From: DUZB01 sp964407525 | GTDB taxonomy: Bacteria > Desulfobacterota > DSM-4660 > Desulfatiglandales > Desulfatiglandaceae | Length of the DNA: 64,000 nt | Assembly (NCBI GenBank): GCA_964407525.1 | Contig: CAYOWC010000001.1 | Location: 1 to 64,000, forward strand | Reading direction: 5' to 3' | In this document: positions 32,333-41,063 of the stretch, one piece after another | How the letters are laid out: each line of letters starts with the position of its first letter | Numbering within the stretch: the stretch's first letter is position 1 | Position numbers and translations under genes: made by a program | Notes under the pieces: model-generated | Seen by the model: only the letters and a program-made list of their open reading frames with translations | Databases searched by the model: none | What the model was told of the DNA's origin: nothing

Positions 32333-35322
32333 ATGAGATCTCCAAAAGGCTTTTTCCAGGCTGTCTTCAGGTCTTGAATATTTTGCTGAATGACGGTTTG
32401 TTCTTTTCCACGCGTGATGGTGAACTGCTGGGAATCTGTAACCATGCCCACCTGCTCAAGATCCATCTCGTGGAACATTGCTTCAAATCGTTCCCTGTTT
32501 TGGGGCGAAACTGTTATAATGAATCTTCCGCAGGTTTCGGAATACAGCATTTGTGTAACGGATAGTCCCATTGTGGAGGGTATTCGATCCAGATCAATTT
32601 CGATGCCCAGTTCACCCCCCATGGCTGTAAGTGCCAGGTGAACGGCAAGTCCACCCCTCGATACGGCATGACAGGAGGACACCAGATCTTCTTTTATGGC
32701 CTTGTGAAGCCTGAGATATCGGGGCCGGAAAGTTTTTGCGTCCACCTCGGGAACATGAACACCAACGGATTCCATCATCTGGTAGTATTCTCCGCCTCCC
32801 AGTTCATTCTTTGTCATGCCCAGAATGTAGACCATGTCGCCGGGGAATTTCAGGTCCATGGTCACGCATTTTGTGGCGTCTTCTATTACGCTGCTGACAG
32901 TGAAAAGGAGAGTGGGAAGCCCGGACACCTTTCTCCTTTCCCCGAATGACCCTTTCAAATTGCCATCGATGTACATACTGTCTTTTCCGGACAAAAGCGG
33001 AATCTCGTAGGCAAGGCAAAGATCTTTTAAGGCAAGATTTGCCCTCACAAGCTGCGCGGCCTTGTACTTGCCGTCCGGGTTATTCTCGGCATCATACTCT
33101 ATGGTGGGCCAGCAGAAATTGTCTACACCCGCCAGGTTTTCGGGATCTCCTCCCACACTGATGGCTCTGCGAATCGCCTCATCGATGGTGGCTGCCGTCA
33201 TGTGATAGGTATCAATGACGGAATATGAAGGGTTGAGCGCCTGGGAAACTACCAACCCCCGTTTCAAATGGAGCAAAGGTCTGATTACGGCGGCATCCGA
33301 AGGGATATCGCGTTCCCGACCCACAAGTGGTTTTATGACGCTGGACCCCTGCACTTCGTGGTCATACTGCCTGGCAATCCAGTTGCGTGAGCAGATATTG
33401 GGCCGGCTGAACATGGCTTCGAGGAGCTTTCCGTGGTTTTCCGGTTCGCTCACAACCGGCTCTGTAAGGCCTCTGGCTGCCGGGGGTAGCCAGACCGCGT
33501 CAAATTCCCATTGTGGGAAATCCGATTCCAGCAGATCCATTCGTATATAGGCGCAAGTCTTTTCCCTGTAGCGGAGATGAAGGTAGCCTGTATCATTAAA
33601 GTGCCCTATGACCGTACTCTCTACAGAGTGTTTCCGTGAGAGCTCCATAAACCGCTCCACATGTTCCGGTCGAACCGCAATGGTCATTCTTTCCTGGGAT
33701 TCCGAAACCCAGATTTCCCATTGATCCAGTCCTTCATATTTCAACGGCACCTTATCCAGATCAACAATGCAACCGTTGCTGAAACGGGCGGATTCTCCGA
33801 TGGACGAGGAGAGGCCCCCTCCACCATTGTCGGTGATAAAGGTGATGAGTTCCTCATCCCTGACTTCAAGGAGAAAATCATGCATCTTTTTCTGGGTGTA
33901 AGGGTCTCCAATTTGTACATGGCCGGCCGGAGTGTGTTCGCTGAAAGTTTCGGAGGAGGCTGTAACGCCATGGATACCGTCCTTGCCCACCCTGCCGCCT
34001 GACATGATGATGAGATCGCCTGGAGACGTTGTTTTCCTATGGGAAGATTCCCCCGCGATGCGAGCGGGCATAATCCCCAAAGCAGTGACAAAGACAAGGC
34101 ATTTGCCGATGTAGCTTTCGTCAAAGAGAAGCATACCAAAAGGGGTGGGAACGCCGCTCTTGTTGCCGCCGTCTCTCACTCCTTCAATGACGCCGTCCAG
34201 GAGTCGTCTGGGATGAAGATGAGGCGACAAATCCCCTTCGTAATCCCGAGGACCAACGCAATAACCATACATGCCCAGGATAAGCTTGGATCCTTTTCCG
34301 GTTCCCATGGGATCCCGGTAAATGCCCACGATTCCAGTGATTGCCCCTCCGTAGGCCTCCATGTTGGATGGGCTGTTGTGGGTTTCTCCGGTGATTACAT
34401 AATAATGGTCATCTCCAAATTTCCCCACTCCCGCATTGTCCCACAACACGGAGACAACCCAGTCTTTTTTCTTTTTTATTTCCAGCGTCGGGTATTCGAT
34501 GCAGGTTTTGAAGAGGCTGTCTATGGTCTCGGTTTCTCCGGAAATGATGTCGTGATATCTGAAAAGTCCCTGGAATGTGTTGTGGTTGCAGTGATCACTC
34601 CTGGCCTGGGCAATGTATTCCAGTTCCACATCTGTGGGAAGATCCAATCCGAATTTTTTTCTGTCCGCTTTTACGTCCTCGCGAAGAAAATATTCACGGA
34701 TGATGGGGATGTCCCTGTCCCGCAGGGCAAGGCTTCTTTCGATCGATATTTTCTTGAGTTCTTCATTGGAGTGAATGGGTATTGTGCTTGCCAAAGGATC
34801 ATGATTGAGAATGACTTTCGGTGTTGGAAATCCGATCCCTGATTCCTGATCCCAGTCGTCACGTGAAAATATTTTCCATTGTTGAATGACATCGTTTGCC
34901 AGCAGGTCGGAGGCAATTCGGTACGCTTCTTCTCTGGTAAGTTCGCCTCGGATTTCATAAAGTTTTGAAGTATACATGGCCTCTCCCTTTTTCAGAGAGA
35001 CTCCCAGCAGATCTTCCAAGGCTTCTTTCGCAGTGCTTCCCGCGGTATCCCGAACACCGGGTCGAAACCCGACCCAGATAAGCCAGTCAAAATCGCGGGC
35101 TGAAGGGGCGTAAGAGGATTCTTCCGTGACCGGGTTGGTGAAAATTTCGGTCCTGATCGATTCCATCATGGGGCCTGCCAGGTGAGCGTCAATGGTCAAT
35201 ACTCTGATTACCCGGATATCAATCACCTTGAAGTTGAAGTATTCTTTGGCTTTTCTAAGGATTCCGGTGCCTTCTGAATCAAACAGGTCCTTTTTTAATC
35301 TGATTTCAAGTCTACATGCCAT
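32329..35322 (-). CDS. purL: Phosphoribosylformylglycinamidine synthase PurL with PurS-like N-terminus
   Basis: The protein has 997 residues from ATG 35322. The N-terminal 170 residues (ACRLEIRLKKDLFDSEGTGI, followed by a second similar unit near KKGEAMYTSKLYEIRGELT) look like PurS-type alpha/beta units, followed by the duplicated AIRS-like synthase domains: RSDHCNHNTFQG, GETHNSPSNMEAYGGA and later LSGKDSMYIDG and HAVSRGGLAVHLAL. It lacks a glutaminase domain, which purQ provides. This makes it intermediate between the Bacillus PurS/PurL/PurQ set and the fused enterobacterial enzyme. The open frame continues to 35385, but those 21 residues are atypical. Confidence 0.93.
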   Translation of the reverse strand: MACRLEIRLKKDLFDSEGTGILRKAKEYFNFKVIDIRVIRVLTIDAHLAGPMMESIRTEIFTNPVTEESSYAPSARDFDWLIWVGFRPGVRDTAGSTAKEALEDLLGVSLKKGEAMYTSKLYEIRGELTREEAYRIASDLLANDVIQQWKIFSRDDWDQESGIGFPTPKVILNHDPLASTIPIHSNEELKKISIERSLALRDRDIPIIREYFLREDVKADRKKFGLDLPTDVELEYIAQARSDHCNHNTFQGLFRYHDIISGETETIDSLFKTCIEYPTLEIKKKKDWVVSVLWDNAGVGKFGDDHYYVITGETHNSPSNMEAYGGAITGIVGIYRDPMGTGKGSKLILGMYGYCVGPRDYEGDLSPHLHPRRLLDGVIEGVRDGGNKSGVPTPFGMLLFDESYIGKCLVFVTALGIMPARIAGESSHRKTTSPGDLIIMSGGRVGKDGIHGVTASSETFSEHTPAGHVQIGDPYTQKKMHDFLLEVRDEELITFITDNGGGGLSSSIGESARFSNGCIVDLDKVPLKYEGLDQWEIWVSESQERMTIAVRPEHVERFMELSRKHSVESTVIGHFNDTGYLHLRYREKTCAYIRMDLLESDFPQWEFDAVWLPPAARGLTEPVVSEPENHGKLLEAMFSRPNICSRNWIARQYDHEVQGSSVIKPLVGRERDIPSDAAVIRPLLHLKRGLVVSQALNPSYSVIDTYHMTAATIDEAIRRAISVGGDPENLAGVDNFCWPTIEYDAENNPDGKYKAAQLVRANLALKDLCLAYEIPLLSGKDSMYIDGNLKGSFGERRKVSGLPTLLFTVSSVIEDATKCVTMDLKFPGDMVYILGMTKNELGGGEYYQMMESVGVHVPEVDAKTFRPRYLRLHKAIKEDLVSSCHAVSRGGLAVHLALTAMGGELGIEIDLDRIPSTMGLSVTQMLYSETCGRFIITVSPQNRERFEAMFHEMDLEQVGMVTDSQQFTITRGKEQTVIQQNIQDLKTAWKKPFGDLI

Positions 35323-35660
35323 AGATTTTTTCCCGTTGAATGGTGTTGGTCTTGCGAAATTCCGGCCTGTTCTGAAAAAAGCCACAAAGGCACAGAGAAC
35401 ACAGAGAAACCATTTGCAAAATACGTTCTTCGAATTTTCTATCGGGTTTTAGAGATGGAGTCAATACAATAGTTCGCTTTTAAGAAAGGTTGAAATCGAA
35501 AGGGGTTGTGCCTATATTGAATGAACATCAATTTGTCTCCTGAAACGGGGGATATCTTTTTCAAAATCCCAGGGTTGATGATTTTGTCATCGATTTCATC
35601 AAGTCTGTATCGTTTCCGAATGGAATCCATTGGATTTCATTTGGAAAAGGAGCATTTATA
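35323..35660. other. Divergent region between purL and the ClpX-like gene
   Basis: This is a 338-bp gap. At 35381-35411, CACAAAG-GCACAGA-GAACACA-GAGAAAC is another member of the seven-base intergenic repeats. The right half holds no convincing ORF. AAGGAG nine bases before 35661 is the ribosome binding site of the next gene. Promoters were not confidently placed. Confidence 0.5.
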
Positions 35661-37475
35661 ATGAAAAAAACGGAAGACATGGAAGTAGAGAAAAATGATG
35701 GCGGAAAAGTTCCAAGCCAGCAAGAGCTTGAGAAGGAACTGAGTGATTATCTCTCAAAGAAGTACGGCAACAGGGTCAAGATTATCTCACCATTTGTGGT
35801 ACCCAAGAAAGACGGGGAAGGTGGACGAGAACAATTAGGGGAAATCGAAGAGGACGGTATGCCGCTGTTTGATGGGTTGCCCGAAGAACTGGAATCGTAT
35901 CTGGATGGTTTTGTTGTAAAACAGGATCAGGTAAAAGCGGTTCTTGCCACCAAGATCTGTACCCATTTCAATAGAATAAAGTTTAACAGAGGGAAAAATG
36001 CAAAAACCGGCGCTGGGGGAAAAAGAGGCGTTGGTGTGGGAATGATAAAGAACAATGTCCTTCTTATTGGACCTACCGGGGTAGGAAAAACATACATCAT
36101 TAAATTGATTGCCCAGAAACTTGGTGTTCCTTTTGTAAAGGGGGATGCCACTAAGTTCAGTGAAACCGGGTATGTAGGCGGTGATGTGGAAGATCTGGTT
36201 CGCGATCTCGTCTATGAAGCAGGCGAAAATATTGCACTTGCGGAAAATGGAATTATTTATGTGGATGAAATTGATAAAATATCTTCTTCACGAAATATGA
36301 TCGGTCACGATGTCTCGCGTACAGGTGTTCAGCGGGCGCTTCTCAAACCGATGGAGGATACCGATATTGATCTGAAAGTCCCTCACGACCCCATATCCCA
36401 GATACAGGCCATTGAGCATTATCGACGAACGGGAAAAAGGGAAAAACGGGTTGTAAATACCAGAAATATCCTGTTTATCATGAGTGGTGCATTTGGGGAT
36501 CTTACTGAAATTATAACAAAAAGACTCCAGAGCCAAGGTATCGGGTTCGAAGCGGATGTCAGACCGACGGAAGTCCCTTGGGAGATTCTAAAAGAAGTCC
36601 GTGCCCAGGACCTGATCGAGTTCGGCTTTGAATCGGAATTTGTAGGCAGGCTTCCGGTAGTAGTGGTTTTCGATGAACTGAAAAAGGAAGATCTTGTCAA
36701 AATTCTTGAAAATCCGAATAACCCGATCATCATCAGCAAGAGACTTGATTTCAAGTCTTACGGGATTGACATCGTTTTTGAGGATGCAGCCCTGGAATTG
36801 ATTGCGGAGAAGGCCGCAGAGGAGAAAACAGGGGCCAGGGGTCTGGTGAGTGCCATTGAGAAAGTAATGATCCCTTTTGAAAAAAAGCTCCCTTCTACCA
36901 CGATCAAGAGATTGCTTGTTTCCAAAGAAGTAGTTTTGAATCCGGAAGACCAGATCGCGTATCTGCTTGAAAATTTTGACAGTGAAGAAGTAAACCGCCG
37001 ATTCGAAGAACAGAAGGAAAAAGAGCGGGCCGGTATCAGGAATTATATTTCCGAAAGGGCTTCTGATTTTTCTGAAAAATCAGGTGTGGCTCTGTATGAA
37101 AAACGAATGGATCTGATTGCAGAACTCTACATTGCAAATATCTGTGATATCGATACGGCTCTGGAAGACTTCAAGTCGATGGTCGAACAGGTAAAAGCTG
37201 AAGAGGAATCCCTTAAAGAAAAATTAGACATCAAAATTTCGTTTGAAGAGGGGTTCATTGACGAAATTATCCGTATGGCAATGAAGACCGACCAGGAACC
37301 GGGGCCTTTGACTTTTGAACTGGCGCAAAAACTTGAATATGGCCTGAGGCTGGTGAAAGATCGGTCTGATGTGGAGAGCTTCAGCCTGAATCAGGAAGCG
37401 GTTACGGATACGGAAAGCTTCATTAATAATCTGATAAAAAGCACTTATCGTGAAGATCCGGAAGTCAGCACGTGA
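35661..37475 (+). CDS. ClpX-like AAA+ ATPase without zinc domain, with C-terminal extension
   Basis: The protein has 604 residues against about 420 for ClpX. The core from about 75 to 420 is ClpX-like: Walker A GPTGVGKT (137-144), pore loop TGYVGGDVEDLV (169-180), Walker B IIYVDEID (198-205), sensor region RNILFIMSGAF, LQSQGIGFEADV with an IGF tripeptide (294-296) where ClpX has its ClpP-binding loop, FVGRLPVVVVFDEL, and KTGARGLVSAIE. The four-Cys zinc-binding N-domain is absent and replaced by a charged 75-residue segment. About 160 residues are added at the C-terminus. It may be an unfoldase with its own adaptor logic, possibly still coupled to ClpP. Confidence 0.85.
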   Translation: MKKTEDMEVEKNDGGKVPSQQELEKELSDYLSKKYGNRVKIISPFVVPKKDGEGGREQLGEIEEDGMPLFDGLPEELESYLDGFVVKQDQVKAVLATKICTHFNRIKFNRGKNAKTGAGGKRGVGVGMIKNNVLLIGPTGVGKTYIIKLIAQKLGVPFVKGDATKFSETGYVGGDVEDLVRDLVYEAGENIALAENGIIYVDEIDKISSSRNMIGHDVSRTGVQRALLKPMEDTDIDLKVPHDPISQIQAIEHYRRTGKREKRVVNTRNILFIMSGAFGDLTEIITKRLQSQGIGFEADVRPTEVPWEILKEVRAQDLIEFGFESEFVGRLPVVVVFDELKKEDLVKILENPNNPIIISKRLDFKSYGIDIVFEDAALELIAEKAAEEKTGARGLVSAIEKVMIPFEKKLPSTTIKRLLVSKEVVLNPEDQIAYLLENFDSEEVNRRFEEQKEKERAGIRNYISERASDFSEKSGVALYEKRMDLIAELYIANICDIDTALEDFKSMVEQVKAEEESLKEKLDIKISFEEGFIDEIIRMAMKTDQEPGPLTFELAQKLEYGLRLVKDRSDVESFSLNQEAVTDTESFINNLIKSTYREDPEVST

Positions 37476-37497
37476 AATGCAATAAGGCTTTCACATA

Positions 37498-37713
37498 TCA
37501 TCCATGCCTCCTCTTTGTATCCATATGATGGTTCGCATACCGTAGGGGCGAAAAATTTTTCGCCCCTACATTGGAACCTACGGTATGGTCAATATCCGTG
37601 ATCACCACGATTCCGTGGACATGGTTGGGCATCACAACGAATTTGTCCAATTCAACAAGTGGAAGCTGGGTAGGAATAGCATCCCAATATTGTTGGACAA
37701 CCTGTCCCACATC
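37498..37713 (-). pseudogene. Remnant of a REP-associated tyrosine transposase (Y1/TnpA-REP family)
   Basis: The frame encodes VVQQYWDAIPTQLPLVELDK and then FVVMPNHVHGIVVI, the HUH metal-binding motif (His-x-His) with the flanking sequence typical of RAYT/IS200-like proteins. The upstream third of the family and the catalytic Tyr helix are missing. The fragment abuts the 3' end of the DUF4143 ATPase gene, and a large palindrome lies inside its frame. At about 71 codons it is too short to be active. Confidence 0.82.
37536..37587. repeat. Nested REP-like palindrome inside the transposase remnant
   Basis: A perfect 28-bp palindrome, 37542-37569 (half-site GTAGGGGCGAAAAA), is bracketed by a second inverted pair, CATACCGTAGG (37536-37546) and CCTACGGTATG (37577-37587). 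RAYT transposases act on palindromic REP sequences, so this may be their substrate repeat. Confidence 0.85.
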
Positions 37714-37715
37714 CT

Positions 37716-38846
37716 TTAAATCCTCAGAATCTCGGCTGCAAACGTTGTAAACGGAAGCACTCTTGTTCTGCTCTCTTGTACCTCATAATCTCTGACGCCC
37801 TGATGTACCTGAAAAAAGACGGGGATTTCCGTTCTTGAAGCAAAATAGGAAATATGTTTGCTGACATTTTTGTCACCGGTTTTGGTTTCCACAGCAAAAA
37901 TTGGCCGTCTGTTCTTCAAAACGACAAAATCTACCTCTCTCTTATTTTTGTCCCTCAAATAACAAAGCGTCATATCGTCGCCTTTGGTATCTTCCATAAA
38001 ATGGCAATATTTTAAAAGATTTGAGGCCACCAGATTTTCAAAGCGGGCGCCGGGCGATCTGCAGAGAGACCAGTCCCACAGGTAAAGCTTCCTGTCCTTT
38101 TTGAGTGCCTGGATTCTTTTGGCGCCATAGGGTGTCAGCAGGAAACAGTAATAGAGATTTGAAAAGATCTTCACCCAGCGGTCCACTGCCTCGTGGGATG
38201 CGGAGAGATCCTCCCGTAGCGAATTGATGGACAATAACGATCCCACTTTTTCCTGCAGTAGAATTGAAAGTACCTCAAGCTGGCTGACCTCCTTTACCTG
38301 CTCAAGTGTTACGAGATCCTCCTTTACCACCCTCACAAGCCGTTCCTTCTGCCATCGTTTCCATTCGGTTTTAGACTGGCTCAGAAAAGGTTCAGGGAAG
38401 CCTCCGAATTCAAGAAGAGAATCAAGATCTTCTCTGGTAGGTGATGTATTGACCTCGCACAGGGAAAAAGGATGCAGTCGGTAATAATGATACCGTCCCT
38501 GGAGGGAATCACCTCCCTTTCTATAATAGTCGAGCCTGGCAGACCCGGTTACCAGGAAAGAAGTAGTGGATTTACGTTTGTCGTAAAGACCTTTGACCAA
38601 ATTTCGCCATTCTTTGTATTTATGAATTTCATCCAGAACAATGAGCGGTTGATTTGAAGGGATCTTTCCCTGGAGGATATCCTTTTTGTCTTCGAAGTAA
38701 TCCCAGTTTAGGTATGCCGGATAAGTTTCATCTCTCTGAAGGATAGATAGTGCCAGGGTTGTTTTTCCCACCTGCCTTGGCCCCCCGACAAATACCATCT
38801 TTTTACGCAAATCGTCTATGATCTGTGGCATCAGATAACGTTCCAT
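37716..38846 (-). CDS. AAA+ ATPase with DUF4143 C-terminal domain
   Basis: The 376-residue protein is of the widespread 'ATP-binding protein, DUF4143' class. Walker A is GGPRQVGKTTLAL (21-33), LNWDYFEDKKDI follows the first strand, and Walker B is LIVLDEIHKYKEWRNLVKGL. LVTGSARLDYYRKGGDSLQGRY (quoted in part) is a family block, and the C-terminal DUF4143 region ends in a nuclease-like DKNKREVDFVVLKNRRPIFAVETK, which resembles the PD-(D/E)xK fold (D...E-x-K). These genes are scattered by horizontal transfer, and the role is unknown. The transposase remnant next to it suits a mobile history. Confidence 0.88.
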   Translation of the reverse strand: MERYLMPQIIDDLRKKMVFVGGPRQVGKTTLALSILQRDETYPAYLNWDYFEDKKDILQGKIPSNQPLIVLDEIHKYKEWRNLVKGLYDKRKSTTSFLVTGSARLDYYRKGGDSLQGRYHYYRLHPFSLCEVNTSPTREDLDSLLEFGGFPEPFLSQSKTEWKRWQKERLVRVVKEDLVTLEQVKEVSQLEVLSILLQEKVGSLLSINSLREDLSASHEAVDRWVKIFSNLYYCFLLTPYGAKRIQALKKDRKLYLWDWSLCRSPGARFENLVASNLLKYCHFMEDTKGDDMTLCYLRDKNKREVDFVVLKNRRPIFAVETKTGDKNVSKHISYFASRTEIPVFFQVHQGVRDYEVQESRTRVLPFTTFAAEILRI

Positions 38847-39075
38847 GATTTATGTATCCTTTCAAGAAAAAGATAATTTTCAGGTTAACCCAATTATAGT
38901 CAGTAAAATTTTCTGGTCAACCATAAAATGTCAATTGCACGCAATGAAAGCCACTATGAATGCATTTTTTTGGTATTAACAAAAACAGTTGACCGGTAAC
39001 CCACAAAAGCATAATTTTGTAATGAGAAACTTGGCAGAACATCCCCTATTTTTGAAATCTCTATAAGGAGAAAGA
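38847..39075. other. Intergenic region, AT-rich, no clear structure
   Basis: This gap separates two divergent genes. I see only a ribosome binding site (AAGGAGA near 39065) for the PAS gene and no repeat or gene. Confidence 0.4.
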
Positions 39076-39450
39076 ATGGAACACCTAAACGCGGAAAGAG
39101 ATGCTCTTCTTGAAAAAATTCTGGATCATATGCAGGTGGCGGTTACCTGTGTGGATGCAGATGGTAAAGTCCTCTATGTCAACGCTGTTGCCTCAAAACG
39201 GGCCACAAAAACCCCACGCGAGGTTGGATTGAATATCCGGGAATGTCACAAGGATGAGAGCAACGAAACAGTCGCTCACATTTTTGAGGATTTCAGGGGT
39301 GGTCGTCGTGAACCCCATCATTATGTCTCGACGATGGGAGGGGGAAAAGAACTGGTAACCATAATTCCTTTATTTGAAGGAGATGTCTTTTCAGGTTGCA
39401 TGAGCCAGATTTACCCTTTGTCGTTTGAAGGTCCTGAAAGAAGCTTCTAG
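39076..39450 (+). CDS. Stand-alone PAS-domain protein
   Basis: The 124-residue protein is little more than one PAS domain: LDHMQVAVTCVDADGKVLYVN begins it, LNIRECHKDESNETVAHIFED holds the conserved middle part, and GGGKELVTIIPLFEGDVFSG is the final sheet. NIRECH-type PAS domains often occur in DUF438/hemerythrin proteins, from which this may be a detached sensor. There is no output domain. It is convergent with the GT39 gene, with only 8 bases between them. The ligand is unknown. Confidence 0.78.
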   Translation: MEHLNAERDALLEKILDHMQVAVTCVDADGKVLYVNAVASKRATKTPREVGLNIRECHKDESNETVAHIFEDFRGGRREPHHYVSTMGGGKELVTIIPLFEGDVFSGCMSQIYPLSFEGPERSF

Positions 39451-39458
39451 CAGCTCCT

Positions 39459-41063
39459 TTATTGTAATTGCAACAGAATCATTTTCCCTGTATCGGGGTG
39501 ATGCCACGATCCTATTCCAACAAAATCAGCCGCGGTCGCTTTATTTAGGAACACGGCACTGTCTCCCGGCCATTTCTTTTCGGTCCACAGAAGGTATTGA
39601 AATCCATTTTCTTTAATAAGTTTTAAGGATTTATTGTACCCACGGGCGACCAGTGGAGAAAACTTTTTATATGGTTGGGGACATGGTGCCCCCGGATAGT
39701 TCAGGTTGGCGTAAAAAGAAACCCATCTTAAAATGTCCGTATTAGCTGCGATTTTGATTGCTCTTCCATTTCCTTCCCGCTGTGCAACCAGTTCACCGAT
39801 CTGCTTAAAAACGATCTTGTCTTTCTCACGGGATTTCAGCGTTTTGGGCAGGGCAAAGGCTAGAACAACCATGAGAAGTATGGCAAGAGTGGTGCGCAGG
39901 CTGAATTTGAATCGGTGTTGCAGGGTAAACACGATTTTTTCTATTCCGAACCCGAGAAACACAGAGCCTGGGATAATGAACAGGGCAAAAAATCGGTCCG
40001 GAATGATCCACGACACGAGAGTCTGTAAGTACAACACCACAAGGGCTGTGCCGCACAAGACGAGAAGGTAGGAAAGCCTTCCATCTCGTTTTATTCTATT
40101 TTTCAGACCGGAAAAACCTGCTAAAAATACGAAGAAAAATGGATAGAATAATGCTTTCACGAGCGATGTGAGAATGACTCCGAGTGCGATGAACCAGACC
40201 AGACGCCTTGCCCTCTGAAGAAAAAACTCAAAGATGAACGGTTCCGGTTGATTGATCAGTTGCGATAATTGTTCTCTGAGTCCGGCATAGGTGAGGAATG
40301 GGGCATGAAGCTTGTCTACCATCTCGCCGGATCGCAGAATTGTCTTGAGAGGCAGGTTCAGGTAGATTAGTACGGGAATGAGCAGGAGCATCAGAAGTAC
40401 AAGCGGCAGACAGAAAAAGGCAAGGCGGCTGAATTTATTGTTTTGTTTTGAAAAGAGAATGGCGCCTGCGGAAACTGCGATGAAAAAAATGGATTCGATT
40501 CTTGCCCACCCAGCCATAAGAAAAAAGAAGCAGCTCAGTATGAGGAAAAAACGGCTTTTCTTACTATCCATTTCTTGTACGAAAAGAAGCAACCCCATGG
40601 CTAAAAAAAACCAGCAAACGGGGTCTTTGAGTACGTCTGCACTCTTGTCTACGAATACCGGGATGAGCGCGAAAATAAGTGTTCCAAGTATGGTATACGG
40701 TTCTTTTAGAAAGCGTCTCAAAAGGAAGAAAATTGGAAACAGTGTGGAAAAACCAAAAAACAGCGATACTATTTTCCCGGCTATCAGCCAGTCATGGACA
40801 AGGGTATATGCTCCTGCGATGAAAAAAGGAAGGACGGAAATATAGGACACATAGCATGAAACGAGGGCATCCCGGTTTCCATAGTATAGAGCCCTTGCCT
40901 GATGAATATACAGTACGCCGTCTGAATTAATGATATGGGTATTGTGGAATGCAAAGATCCGGATGGCAAGACCAAGCAGGAATACCAGGGAAATCTGGAG
41001 CAATACAGACTTGTTCTCCAGAAAAGGTGTGCTTTCACTAGGATTGGGGTATGAATCCGTCAT
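39459..41063 (-). CDS. GT39-type polyprenyl-phosphate-dependent glycosyltransferase (ArnT/PMT-like)
   Basis: The 534-residue protein has about twelve membrane segments. The first periplasmic loop holds NSDGVLYIHQARALYYGN, matching the Asp-bearing catalytic loop of GT39/GT83 enzymes that use lipid-phosphate sugars. The last 150 residues are a soluble periplasmic part. It overlaps the end of the GT9 gene (ATGA), making it the last gene of the envelope operon. It probably modifies LPS or protein with a sugar from a polyprenyl carrier. Confidence 0.82.
   Translation of the reverse strand: MTDSYPNPSESTPFLENKSVLLQISLVFLLGLAIRIFAFHNTHIINSDGVLYIHQARALYYGNRDALVSCYVSYISVLPFFIAGAYTLVHDWLIAGKIVSLFFGFSTLFPIFFLLRRFLKEPYTILGTLIFALIPVFVDKSADVLKDPVCWFFLAMGLLLFVQEMDSKKSRFFLILSCFFFLMAGWARIESIFFIAVSAGAILFSKQNNKFSRLAFFCLPLVLLMLLLIPVLIYLNLPLKTILRSGEMVDKLHAPFLTYAGLREQLSQLINQPEPFIFEFFLQRARRLVWFIALGVILTSLVKALFYPFFFVFLAGFSGLKNRIKRDGRLSYLLVLCGTALVVLYLQTLVSWIIPDRFFALFIIPGSVFLGFGIEKIVFTLQHRFKFSLRTTLAILLMVVLAFALPKTLKSREKDKIVFKQIGELVAQREGNGRAIKIAANTDILRWVSFYANLNYPGAPCPQPYKKFSPLVARGYNKSLKLIKENGFQYLLWTEKKWPGDSAVFLNKATAADFVGIGSWHHPDTGKMILLQLQ

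Noticed and set aside
39076..39450. PAS gene as a truncated histidine kinase
   Set aside because: It has its own ribosome site and a natural stop, and no kinase fragment follows. A small PAS protein is the simpler reading.
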